From assembly GCF_008086045.1 (NCBI RefSeq), contig NZ_VSEY01000068.1:1-50781 (forward strand): 50,781 nucleotides of DNA, written 5' to 3'. A program made the position numbers and the translations under genes. Positions 7,903 through 15,517 of this stretch are shown here, piece after piece. The DNA comes from Nonomuraea sp. PA05 (GTDB taxonomy: Bacteria > Actinomycetota > Actinomycetes > Streptosporangiales > Streptosporangiaceae). The stretch's first letter is position 1. Each line of letters opens with the position of its first letter. Under the pieces are notes generated by a model. It was not told where the DNA came from and did not search any database. It saw only the letters and a program-made list of their open reading frames with translations.

Positions 7903-8628
7903 TCAGGAGACCGCCATCGCGGGCAGCGGCTGCCACACCGCCGGGACCTCGCGCATCACCAGCGCGCAGTCCAGCACCGCGCTCCCGCCGGGGAATCGGC
8001 TCGGGTCCTCGAAGAACGAGGAGCTCGCCGAGCGGATCCGGCAGGCGTCCACGGCCCAGTGCTCGGTACGCAGCTCCATGCCGTCGAGTCGCGGCCCCGA
8101 CGCGGTCGCCGAGAACCCCTTGGCGCCCGCGCGGAAGAACGCCGAAGCCCCCTCCAGGTCCTCGAAGAGCTCGCTGCCGCGCAGCTCCGGCGTCACCTCC
8201 ACCTCGACGCTCACCCGCGTGCCGCCATCGCGGGTGGCGTAGGCGACGTGCAGCTCGCGCGGCGTCTCGCGTACCGAGAAGTCGGCCCGCCCGTGCTCGC
8301 CGGGGAACACCCGCCCGCCGGCCCAGGCGTTGACCAGGGAGGCGGTGTCGCGGCGCGGGATGTAGACGCCGGTCTCCACCCCGCCGGGCCCGTCCCACTC
8401 GACGGCGAACCTGTGCGCCGCGTTCTCGCTGCGCAGCCCCACCCCGCGCGGCGCCCAGGCGGGCCGTACGCCGCCCAGGCGCAGCAGGCAGATGCCGGCC
8501 ACCGCGTGACCGTTGACGAGCTGAGGCCGTAGCGGCGCGGGCAGCAGCCGCGCCGCCGCCTCCGCGTCCACCCGGTAGTTCACCAGCAGGCGGCGCTCGA
8601 CGACACTGGACAGGCGGGGTTGCCTCAT
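7903..8628 (-). CDS. DUF2071 family protein (YqjF-like)
   Basis: Of 241 residues. It begins MRQPRLSSVVERRLLVNYRV and contains the family's LLPAPLRPQLVNGHAVAGI segment, RSENAAHRFAVEW and VETGVYIPRRDT. DUF2071 proteins adopt an acetoacetate-decarboxylase-like fold. Their activity is not established. It lies 18 bp downstream of the flavoprotein gene and 69 bp upstream of the alpha/beta hydrolase on the same strand, suggesting a small catabolic or detoxification operon. Confidence 0.8.
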   Translation of the reverse strand: MRQPRLSSVVERRLLVNYRVDAEAAARLLPAPLRPQLVNGHAVAGICLLRLGGVRPAWAPRGVGLRSENAAHRFAVEWDGPGGVETGVYIPRRDTASLVNAWAGGRVFPGEHGRADFSVRETPRELHVAYATRDGGTRVSVEVEVTPELRGSELFEDLEGASAFFRAGAKGFSATASGPRLDGMELRTEHWAVDACRIRSASSSFFEDPSRFPGGSAVLDCALVMREVPAVWQPLPAMAVS

Positions 8629-8646
8629 GAGTCCTCACTCTCCTGC

Positions 8647-9819
8647 TCAGGTTTCACCCTCCAGCGTAAGCACCGCCCACGACTGCCCCTCGGCCAGCCC
8701 CGCCAGCTCCCGCCCGCACTCCCGCAGCGCCTGCGGCCCTGACAGGATGTGCGCGGTGCCCGCCTGAGCGTCCCTGAACAGGCGCTGGATCAGCCCGTCG
8801 CGCAGCGCCGTGGTGCCGCCCGACCGGTAGACGAACCCGGCCACCTCGCCGATCGTCGCCGTGATGTGGTTCAGGGCGAGCCGCACCATCGTCTCCTGGC
8901 GGGTGCCGAGCCGCCCGCCGCCGTCCAGCGTGCGCTCCACGTCGTCCCAGGTCTCGCGGATCAGCGCCGAGGCGGCGCGGAAGCCCGCCTCGGCGCGGGC
9001 GAAGTCGGTGTGGAAGGCGTCGCTGTCGGCGAGCTGACCGGGCCGGCCGGTCCGGGCGCCCGCGTACCGGGCCAGCTCGTCCAGCAGCCGCCGCCCGATG
9101 CCGAGCGCCCAGCCGGAGTGGCAGATCAGCGCCTGGTCGAGCAGGCCGAGCCGGAAGATCGCGCCGCCGCGCAGCGGCTCGGTCGTGAGGAAGTCGTGCG
9201 AGTGCGACTCCGGCACGAACGCCCCGTCGATGGTGTAGTCGACGCTGCCCGTGGCGCGCAGGCCGAGGACGTCCCAGTTGCCGAGCATGGTGACGTCCTC
9301 GATCGGGGTGATGAAGATGCGCACCTCGTGGGTGCCCTCGACGGCGGCGGCGCTGTGGGCGTACTGCGCGTGCAGCATCCCCGACGCGAAGCTCCACTGC
9401 CCGGTGAGACGGAACCCGCCGCCGTCCGGCACGGCGACGCCGGGCCGGGTGCCCTGGCCGGCGATCAGCGGCATGCGGGGGCCCTTGAAGAGCAGCTCCA
9501 CGGCGTCGTCGCCGAGATAGGCGCCGGCCGTGCCGTTCTCCAGGGTGGTGGCCATGACGACCCAGCCCGTCGAGGGGTCGGCGTACGTCAGCTCCTCGAA
9601 GACGTCGAGCAGCTCGCGGGGGGACAGCTCGGCGCCCCCGAGCGGCGCCGGCACCCAGAGGCCGAAGACGCCCGCCTCGTGCAGGGCGTCCACGACGGGT
9701 GCGGTCAGCCTCCCCTCCGCCTCGGCCCGGCCCGCCTCGCTCTCGATCAGCGGGCGCAGGTCGCGGGCCCTGTGCAGCAGGGTCGTGCCGGCTCTGTGCA
9801 GTCGCGGCGTGTCGCTCAT
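8647..9819 (-). CDS. Acyl-CoA dehydrogenase family flavoprotein (HsaA/monooxygenase-like)
   Basis: Of 390 residues. The N-terminal helical domain carries EAGVFGLWVPAPLGG and the middle beta domain carries FRLTGQWSFASGM and LGLRATGSVDYTIDG. The C-terminal four-helix bundle has RSGGTTALRDGLIQRLFRD near the end. This arrangement fits the subgroup of acyl-CoA dehydrogenase-like proteins that includes the group D flavin monooxygenase oxygenase components (HsaA, HpaB-like) rather than true fatty-acid dehydrogenases. It would need a partner flavin reductase, which is not in this operon. It is the first gene of the minus operon and is divergent from the SpoIIE gene. Confidence 0.8.
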   Translation of the reverse strand: MSDTPRLHRAGTTLLHRARDLRPLIESEAGRAEAEGRLTAPVVDALHEAGVFGLWVPAPLGGAELSPRELLDVFEELTYADPSTGWVVMATTLENGTAGAYLGDDAVELLFKGPRMPLIAGQGTRPGVAVPDGGGFRLTGQWSFASGMLHAQYAHSAAAVEGTHEVRIFITPIEDVTMLGNWDVLGLRATGSVDYTIDGAFVPESHSHDFLTTEPLRGGAIFRLGLLDQALICHSGWALGIGRRLLDELARYAGARTGRPGQLADSDAFHTDFARAEAGFRAASALIRETWDDVERTLDGGGRLGTRQETMVRLALNHITATIGEVAGFVYRSGGTTALRDGLIQRLFRDAQAGTAHILSGPQALRECGRELAGLAEGQSWAVLTLEGET

Positions 9820-9914
9820 GTCCCAGGTGCTCCTGTTCGTGATCGTCGGCGCTCTACCTCCGTCAGATCACGACATCGCCCCCTTGTCCAGAGCCTGCCC
9901 TCTGACCAGGTGTC

Positions 9915-11294
9915 ATGCGAATGGCCAGGGGGCATGAGGCAGGCGAGAACACCTCGGGGGGTCAGGTGGGAGGCGACGCTTTCGACGGGTTCCTCGGACG
10001 GCTGGGCGCCGAGGACCTGCAGCGGCTGCAGGAGAGCCTCGCCCAGCTCCACGACCTGCACGACCGGATGAAACGCCTGCTGGAAGCGGTGCTGGCGATC
10101 AGCTCCGAGCTGGAGCTGAACGCGGCGCTGCGCACCATCGTGGAGGTCTCCGCCGACCTGGTGGACGCCCGTTACGGCGCTCTCGGCGTGCTGAACGAGG
10201 AGGGCCAGTTCGCCGACCTGTTCACCTGCGGGGTCTCCGAGGAGGTGTACGAGGCCATCGGCCGCATGCCCACCACCCACGGCCTCCTGGGCGAGCTGGT
10301 GGCCCACCCCGAACCGATGCGCGTGAACGACGTCCAGTCGCACCCGCACTTCCGCGAGTACCCGGCCGGCCACCCCGTGATGCACAGCCTGCTGGGCACG
10401 CCACTCCTGGTGCGCGGCACCGTCTACGGCAACATGTACTTCGCGGACAAACGCTCGGGCGGCCCGTTCACCGGCGACGACGAGCGCATCATCGCGGCCC
10501 TGGCCAGCGCGGCCAGCGTCGCCATCGAGAACGCCCGCCTCTACGACCGCCTGCGCCGCAGCACCGAGGACTTCCAGCGCAGCCTCCTCCCCGACCTCCC
10601 GGAGCTGCCCGACGTGGCCGGCCTGCGCGCCTGCGCCCGCTACCGACCCTCCAGCTCACTGCCCAAGATCGGCGGCGACTGGTACGACGCGATCGTCCTT
10701 CCTGACGGCGTCCCCTGCCTCATGGTCGGTGACGTGATGGGCCACGACCTGCGGTCGGCCACCGTCATGAGCCAGATCAGCAACATGCTGCGGGTGATCG
10801 CCTACGAGCAGTGCGAGCCGCCGTCCCTCATCCTGCGCCGCCTGGACGAGGTGCTGCACGGCCTGCACGGCGGCCCGATGGCCACCGTCCTCCTGGCCCG
10901 TCTGGAGTCGCACGCCAGTGCCGGGTGGCGGCTGTGCTGGAGCAGCGCCGGCCATCCGCCTCCGCTCCTGGTCCCCTCCTCCGGCCCGGCCCGCTACCTG
11001 CGCGCCGACAGCGGCCACCCCCTCGGCGTCGCCCCCGACCTGCCCCGCCCTGATCACGCTCAGATCATTCCCGCCGGATCGACCCTGATCCTGTACACCG
11101 ACGGGCTTGTCGAGGATCCCGCGCACAGCCTGGACGAGGGGATGGGCGGCCTCGCTCGGCTGGCCGCCGAGTTGCGGGGGCTGCCGTTGGAGGAGATGTG
11201 CGACCGGCTTTTGGCGTACCGGGGCGAGCACTTCACCGACGACATAGCGCTGCTCGCCCTGCGGCTCGCACCGGCTGGGGGCAGCGCGCTCTGA
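9915..11294 (+). CDS. GAF domain - SpoIIE/PP2C serine phosphatase
   Basis: Of 459 residues. A coiled segment at 30-60 (LQRLQESLAQLHDLHDRMKRLL) leads into a GAF sensor at about 62-215 (SELELNAALRTIVEVSADLV, TPLLVRGTVYGNMYFADKR). The SpoIIE-type PP2C domain at about 235-455 keeps its metal-binding residues: KIGGDWYDAIVLPDG, VGDVMGHDLRSATVMSQ, YTDGLVEDP and DDIALLALR. In Streptomyces relatives such phosphatases dephosphorylate anti-anti-sigma factors. No kinase or anti-sigma gene is adjacent. The start is uncertain (ATG 9915, ATG 9921, or an internal GTG), because residues before the coil are not conserved. Confidence 0.88.
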   Translation: MRMARGHEAGENTSGGQVGGDAFDGFLGRLGAEDLQRLQESLAQLHDLHDRMKRLLEAVLAISSELELNAALRTIVEVSADLVDARYGALGVLNEEGQFADLFTCGVSEEVYEAIGRMPTTHGLLGELVAHPEPMRVNDVQSHPHFREYPAGHPVMHSLLGTPLLVRGTVYGNMYFADKRSGGPFTGDDERIIAALASAASVAIENARLYDRLRRSTEDFQRSLLPDLPELPDVAGLRACARYRPSSSLPKIGGDWYDAIVLPDGVPCLMVGDVMGHDLRSATVMSQISNMLRVIAYEQCEPPSLILRRLDEVLHGLHGGPMATVLLARLESHASAGWRLCWSSAGHPPPLLVPSSGPARYLRADSGHPLGVAPDLPRPDHAQIIPAGSTLILYTDGLVEDPAHSLDEGMGGLARLAAELRGLPLEEMCDRLLAYRGEHFTDDIALLALRLAPAGGSAL

Positions 11295-11625
11295 CGGACG
11301 GGAACCCTCGAAATCCAATCTACTGGCGAAAAAGAACGGCATCGGGCCATGCCGCTTTCCGGTCGGTGAGGCGGAGCGCCGTCATCGACCCTGCGCTGGT
11401 GAACGCGCTTCCTGCCCCCGCTTGACCCGTCGAAACGACGCGAATTTTCTGCGGCGATCTCACCGTTCTCGCGAACACTTCATCAACCCACGTCGCAGCC
11501 CCTGTATTGATCGCCTATATGCGGAAGAAAATCTTCTTGCGTTTATCCGCGCCATACAAATGAGTTTTACCGAAATATGCAGGGCAGTCAGGGTGGGTCC
11601 TACCGCGATGGCAGAGGAGCCACCG
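11295..11625. promoter_or_regulatory. Non-coding stretch upstream of the coiled-coil/holin/DUF3618 operon
   Basis: About 330 bases between the phosphatase stop and the next start are noticeably AT-richer than the flanks, especially 11440-11590. A short hairpin (CGGCAT / ATGCCG) lies at 11337-11354. I see no convincing -35/-10 pair and no tRNA-like fold. It most likely carries the operon promoter. Confidence 0.35.
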
Positions 11626-12396
11626 ATGAGTGAATTCCCGACATCCGGCCGCAGCGGACACCCGGAGCCCCGCTCCGAGCACGGCACGGTGAGCCGTGCC
11701 GGGGACGCCGCGGCCCACACCGCGCACACCGCCACCCAGCAGGCTCGCCAGGTCGGCGGCGAGATCAGGCAGCAGACCGGCCAGGCCGTCACCCACCTAC
11801 GCGGACGGGTGCGCGACGAGGTCGACTCCCAGAGCCGTCGCGCCGCGCAGAACCTCCGCCACTGGGCCGACGAACTGCGGGAGATGACCGAGAGCGGCAA
11901 GCCCGACAGCCCTGTGCAGGGGGTGCTCCAGCGGGTCGCCGGCACCGGGCACAAGGCCGCGGACTACCTGGAGGACCAGGGCCTGGGCGGCGCCGTCGGT
12001 GAGCTGCAGGACTTCGCGCGCCGCCGTCCCGGGGTGTTCCTGGCGGGCGCGCTCGCGGCCGGGTTCCTCTTCGGACGCCTGGTCAAGGCGAGCGCGGCAG
12101 CCGCCCAGGACGACGACCGGCCGCGTCAGGACGACTGGCAGCGCCAGGGCGACGACCGGCAGCGCCAGGACGACTGGCAGCGTCAGGACATCGCACGCGA
12201 GGCCACCCCCGCACCGCGAAGCACGCAGAACTACGAGCCGGTCGGCCCCGTGGCCGACCCGCCCTCGACCTACGCGACGGCGCCGACCGAGCCGCCCTCG
12301 ACCTACGCGACGGCGCCGACCGAGCCGGTCACCCCGGTGGCGCCGCCCGTCCAGCCCCCGGGCACACCTCGCTACCCGGAGGGTGAACATCGATGA
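11626..12396 (+). CDS. Coiled-coil membrane protein of the holin/DUF3618 cluster
   Basis: Of 256 residues from ATG 11626, which has AGGAG eight bases upstream. The N-terminal half is a long amphipathic helix rich in Ala and Gln (HTATQQARQVGGEIRQQTGQ). One membrane helix follows at about 138-155 (GVFLAGALAAGFLFGRLV). The tail is low-complexity: Q/D/R-rich (QDDWQRQ repeated) and then two exact copies of PPSTYATAPTE, encoded by a 33-bp tandem repeat at 12259-12324. The stop overlaps the next start by four bases. No function is established. Homologous trios in actinobacteria are regarded as envelope or stress proteins. Confidence 0.75.
   Translation: MSEFPTSGRSGHPEPRSEHGTVSRAGDAAAHTAHTATQQARQVGGEIRQQTGQAVTHLRGRVRDEVDSQSRRAAQNLRHWADELREMTESGKPDSPVQGVLQRVAGTGHKAADYLEDQGLGGAVGELQDFARRRPGVFLAGALAAGFLFGRLVKASAAAAQDDDRPRQDDWQRQGDDRQRQDDWQRQDIAREATPAPRSTQNYEPVGPVADPPSTYATAPTEPPSTYATAPTEPVTPVAPPVQPPGTPRYPEGEHR
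12259..12324. repeat. 33-bp tandem duplication inside the coiled-coil membrane protein gene
   Basis: Two perfect in-frame copies (12259-12291 and 12292-12324) encode PPSTYATAPTE twice. The reading frame is kept because the unit is a multiple of three. Confidence 0.85.
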
Positions 12397-12791
12397 GCAC
12401 GCCCGCCCCGGACCCCAAGCCCTCGCTCGGCGACCTGGTCGGCGACCTCGGCAGCGACCTGTCGAAGTTGTTCCGCCAGGAGGTCGAGCTCGCCAAGACC
12501 GAGATCCGCGAAGAGGCGACCAAGGCCGGCAAGGCCGCCGGCATGTTCGGCGGCGCCGGCTTCGCCGGCTGGATGACCGCGCTGTTCCTGAGCCTGGCCC
12601 TGATCTGGGCACTGGACGCCGCCATCGACGCCGGATGGGCCGCCCTCATCGTGGCCCTGCTGTGGGGCATCGCCGCGACGGTGATGTTCGTCATGGGCCG
12701 CAGAACACTCCAGACCGTGTCGCCGGTGCCGGAGGAGACCGTGAAGACACTGAAGGAGGACGCGCAGTGGGCACGCGATCTGAAGAACTGA
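12393..12791 (+). CDS. Phage holin family protein (putative actinobacterial holin-X, DUF1469-like)
   Basis: Of 132 residues. The N-terminus (LGDLVGDLGSDLSKLFRQEVELAKTEIREE) is the characteristic amphipathic helix of this family. It is followed by a membrane hairpin (about residues 48-72 and 76-103). Despite the family name, chromosomal members are not lysis genes. They form small bitopic membrane proteins linked to DUF3618 neighbours. It is translationally coupled on both sides, with a 4-bp overlap upstream and a 25-bp overlap downstream. Confidence 0.85.
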   Translation: MSTPAPDPKPSLGDLVGDLGSDLSKLFRQEVELAKTEIREEATKAGKAAGMFGGAGFAGWMTALFLSLALIWALDAAIDAGWAALIVALLWGIAATVMFVMGRRTLQTVSPVPEETVKTLKEDAQWARDLKN

Positions 12792-13411
12792 AACAGCAGA
12801 TCGAGCAGACCCGCGGCGAGATCAGCCGCGACGTCGACCGGCTGGCCGAGAAGACCAGCCCGAGCCAGATCATCCGCCGCAGGACCGCGGGTATCCGAAC
12901 CAAGGCCCGTAACTTCAAGGAGCGCGTCATGGGCACTACCGGACACGCCGGCGAACGCATGCAGGACACCGCGGGCAACGTGAAGAGCGCCCTGTCCGAA
13001 AGCGGCGCCACCGTGCGTGACAACGTCGCCCACACCGCGGGCGTCGTGAAGGACAACGCCACCCAGGCCGCCGGCGCCGTCAGGGCCGCACCCCAGCAGG
13101 CCATGCGCACCACCCAGGGCAACCCCCTGGCCGCCGGTCTGATCGCGTTCGGCCTCGGCGCCCTGGCCGCCGCGCTGATCCCCGAGACCCGAGCCGAACG
13201 GCGCGCCGCCCTCCAGGCCAAGGAGCAGGCGGGCGCCTACGCCGAACCCGTCGTCGAGTCACTCAAGGAGTCGGCGCAGTCGCTGGGCCAGGAGGCCAAG
13301 TCGACCGCGCGGGAGGCGGCCCAGCAGGTCAAGGAGTCGGCCGCCGACGCGGCACAGGCCACCAAGCAGCAGGCGCAGGAGCAGGCGTCGCACGTACGCG
13401 ACCAACGCTGA
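12767..13411 (+). CDS. DUF3618 domain protein
   Basis: Of 214 residues from GTG 12767, which has AGGAGG about seven bases upstream. The start is VGTRSEELKQQIEQTRGEIS, the defining DUF3618 motif, continuing DVDRLAEKTSPSQIIRRR. A membrane-spanning segment (PLAAGLIAFGLGALAAALIP) sits near residue 120-140. The rest is a long Ala/Gln/Glu/Lys helix (SLGQEAKSTAREAAQQVKES) resembling LEA-type or apolipoprotein-like helices. Function is unknown. The membrane helix plus amphipathic helices fit an envelope stress role, which is inference. Confidence 0.85.
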   Translation: MGTRSEELKQQIEQTRGEISRDVDRLAEKTSPSQIIRRRTAGIRTKARNFKERVMGTTGHAGERMQDTAGNVKSALSESGATVRDNVAHTAGVVKDNATQAAGAVRAAPQQAMRTTQGNPLAAGLIAFGLGALAAALIPETRAERRAALQAKEQAGAYAEPVVESLKESAQSLGQEAKSTAREAAQQVKESAADAAQATKQQAQEQASHVRDQR

Positions 13412-13991
13412 GCACCCGCGTGGAGACGAGCCGGGCGTCATGTGACGTGGCGCCCGGCTCGCGCGTGCGTCGCTCCGAGTCAGGACGACACGTCGGACCT
13501 GAGACCGACCAACCAGCCCCGAGAGTTCGGCCTGGCCCAGTCCGACATCGAGGACTTCCAGCAGAACACCAGCGCCAAATACATCCTCGGGCAAGGCGCC
13601 AACGTCGAGCGACCCAAGTGGAACGACCCCCGTAGCCCTCAACGCACCCCGGACGACCTGAACAACTGACCCGTCTACATCCGCTACGCCTACGCGTGGC
13701 TCACCGAAGCGAAAGACGCCGACGACTGGCACGTCCAACGCGTCGACGTAGCCGTCAGAGCGGCGACCAGTCCGGCTGCTACATCTACCTCGGGTCGCGT
13801 GTAGAAGAGGTCGTCTCCCGTCCCGGACGGGCCGGGGGTGCACATCACCGGCTCGCACCACAGCGCAGGGCCGAGCCGAGTTCGTTGACCGATTGATCTC
13901 GCTGCACGAGTCCTACGACACCTGGGCCGGCCGTGCTTGCGGTGATTCGCTGCGGCCACGCCGGCCCCGGCTCGTTCCGGCGGCACAAATG
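13412..13991. other. Gene-poor stretch with decayed coding traces
   Basis: Between the DUF3618 gene and tRNA-Leu there is no intact gene that I can support. A short reading (13442-13669, ending QRTPDDLNN) is followed directly, after one stop codon, by an in-frame extension VYIRYAYAWLTEAKDADDWH and VQRVDV. That looks like a once-continuous protein of unknown family broken by a stop and later shifts. No mobile element ends are evident. Confidence 0.4.
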
Positions 13992-14029
13992 AAAAAGCCC
14001 TGAGCCTGTGTCTTGCACATTCTCAGGGC
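13992..14029 (-). terminator. Rho-independent terminator of tRNA-Leu
   Basis: On the minus strand an 8-bp perfect stem (GCCCTGAG / CTCAGGGC) with a 17-base loop is followed by TTTTT. It begins six bases beyond the encoded CCA of the tRNA. Confidence 0.85.
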
Positions 14030-14034
14030 CTTCA

Positions 14035-14123
14035 TGGTGTCCGAGGGGGGACTTGAACCCCCATGCCCATCACTGGGCACTAGCACCTCAAGCTAGCGCG
14101 TCTGCCTATTCCGCCACCCGGAC
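14035..14123 (-). tRNA. tRNA-Leu(GAG), CCA encoded
   Basis: The minus strand reads GTCCGGGTGGCGGAATAGGC and ends CTCGGAC, A discriminator, CCA. The acceptor stem GTCCGGG/CTCGGAC is seven pairs with one G-T. The anticodon stem CTAGC/GCTAG encloses the loop TTGAGGT, giving anticodon GAG. A long variable arm (GTGCCCAGTGATGGGC region) and the T loop GTTCAAGTC confirm a class II leucine tRNA. Confidence 0.96.
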
Positions 14124-14371
14124 TTGGTGCCTGCACGTGAGACCGTCATCCCGCGTCGGCTCAGTAAGGTTAGCAAACTCTGCGGGGTGCGTCATACCAA
14201 GAATCCGTACCCCGCCGAAGAGACGCCAGACAGGCCCGGCAACCCCCTGGAATACCCGGCCTGGGGCCCCGGATGGGCTTCTCGTGGGGGCCGCTACAGC
14301 AGGATGTCGGGGTTGGGGAGGGTTCGCCCCCGCGCCGGTTGGCCAATTTCTGGTCCTCGGCTGAAAAGGCC

Positions 14372-14452
14372 TTGCGACAACTTTGGGTGCTGCTACGGTT
14401 ACGGATCGTTGAGGGGTGAGTCCACGGACCGGCCTCACGACGTGAGGCCGGT
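14372..14452 (+). promoter_or_regulatory. Candidate promoter and 25-bp palindrome upstream of the secreted protein gene
   Basis: TTGCGA at 14372-14377 and TACGGT at 14394-14399, 16 bases apart, resemble a housekeeping sigma promoter. Downstream, 14428-14452 is a perfect inverted repeat of CCGGCCTCACG (with flanking A/T) around a single central A. A one-base centre argues for a dimeric repressor site rather than an RNA hairpin. It lies 20 bases before the GTG start at 14473. Confidence 0.5.
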
Positions 14453-14472
14453 TCTGGAGCTCGGGAGGGCAT

Positions 14473-15174
14473 GTGACGCGCGTGGCGGTGTTGCGGCAGC
14501 TGAGGGCGAAGGCCCGTGCTGCGCGCCGCCCGCGCGTGACTGTCCAGGCTGTCCCGGCTCAGGGCCCGACCACCGAGCTGGGTGACCGGATGGCGCGGTT
14601 CGCGGCCGGTGCCCGGCGGGTCGTCGTGCGGGCAGTCGCGATTGGCGCCCTGGTGGCCGCCGGGTGGCTGCTTGTTCTCGTGTTCGGCATGCTCACCGCC
14701 GCTCCGGCGGCCGCGGACGCCACCGCGGCGACAGGTGCGGCAGAGAGCGCGGGCACCGGCCCGGCGGAAGCCACCGCCGTGACGCAAACCGCTGTGACAG
14801 AAGCCGCCGAGACGGGAACCGCCGTAACGGAAGCCGCCGTGACAGGAGCGTCCGAGGACGCGCCACACGGGCTCACCGCCCCCGTCCGCGTCTCGGCGTC
14901 GGACAACGCCGAGGCCATGGCCGGTCGTACGGTCGACGGTCTCAACAGCCAGCGGGACCCTGGCCTGCCCGCACCTTCCTCCGCCGGGAAGATCTTGGAC
15001 ACCGATGGTCTGGTGCCCAACGGCGGCGGCAACGGTCCCGTGGCGCCTGCGACAGGGGATGCCGTGAGGTCTGCTTTCGACCCGCGGCTCCAGGCCGGGC
15101 GCGCCCTCGTGGCGCGCCTGCTTCCCCCCGTCGTCCGCACAGCGGCGGACGACCCTTCCTTCTCACCTGACTGA
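14473..15174 (+). CDS. Secreted or membrane-anchored Ala/Thr-rich hypothetical protein
   Basis: Of 233 residues from GTG 14473 with GGGAGG close upstream. A basic 48-residue cytoplasmic segment precedes one hydrophobic helix (VVVRAVAIGALVAAGWLLVL) ending in APAAADA, a plausible signal-peptidase site. The next 50 residues are low-complexity Thr/Ala/Glu (TEAAETGTAVTEAAVTG), typical of an extended, exported linker. The C-terminus has no recognisable domain. The gene lies upstream of the chaplin-like gene on the same strand, so a role at the cell surface is likely. The function is not recognised. Confidence 0.65.
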   Translation: MTRVAVLRQLRAKARAARRPRVTVQAVPAQGPTTELGDRMARFAAGARRVVVRAVAIGALVAAGWLLVLVFGMLTAAPAAADATAATGAAESAGTGPAEATAVTQTAVTEAAETGTAVTEAAVTGASEDAPHGLTAPVRVSASDNAEAMAGRTVDGLNSQRDPGLPAPSSAGKILDTDGLVPNGGGNGPVAPATGDAVRSAFDPRLQAGRALVARLLPPVVRTAADDPSFSPD

Positions 15175-15517
15175 TCCCCGCACCCAGGACGTCGGCTCGA
15201 CGAGCGAGATGAGCGAGCGAGCCGGCCCGGGACGACGGGCGACGACGGTTCGCAGCGCGCGATGAAGCGCGACGTCTCAGAGGGCCCAGAGTCAGCCGAC
15301 ACGAAAAGCTGAGTCGGCCCTGGTCCCGGTGGTCCGAATCCGCAAGGTAAGCGGCGGAGTGTGGCATGAATCCCTCCGCCCGCGGGTGAAACACGTCAGT
15401 TCAAGTTCCACCGGTTCGCGTATCCGGGACCCGCTGTGCACGTGCTCGACGCGTGCTTCCCGGCTGCCCGCGAACTCGTTCAGGTAATCCCCCCAAGAAC
15501 CACTAGGAGCATTCATC
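15175..15517. promoter_or_regulatory. Non-coding leader of the chaplin-like gene
   Basis: About 340 bases without a credible gene. GCCGAC / GTCGGC arms around 15298-15322 with a short A-rich loop could form a weak terminator for the upstream gene. Just before the chaplin start, TAGGAGCATTCATC gives a strong ribosome-binding site (AGGAG). Confidence 0.4.

Noticed and set aside
12393..12791. Holin gene as a sign of a prophage
   Set aside because: Chromosomal members of this family pair with DUF3618 genes. No endolysin, capsid or integrase is near.
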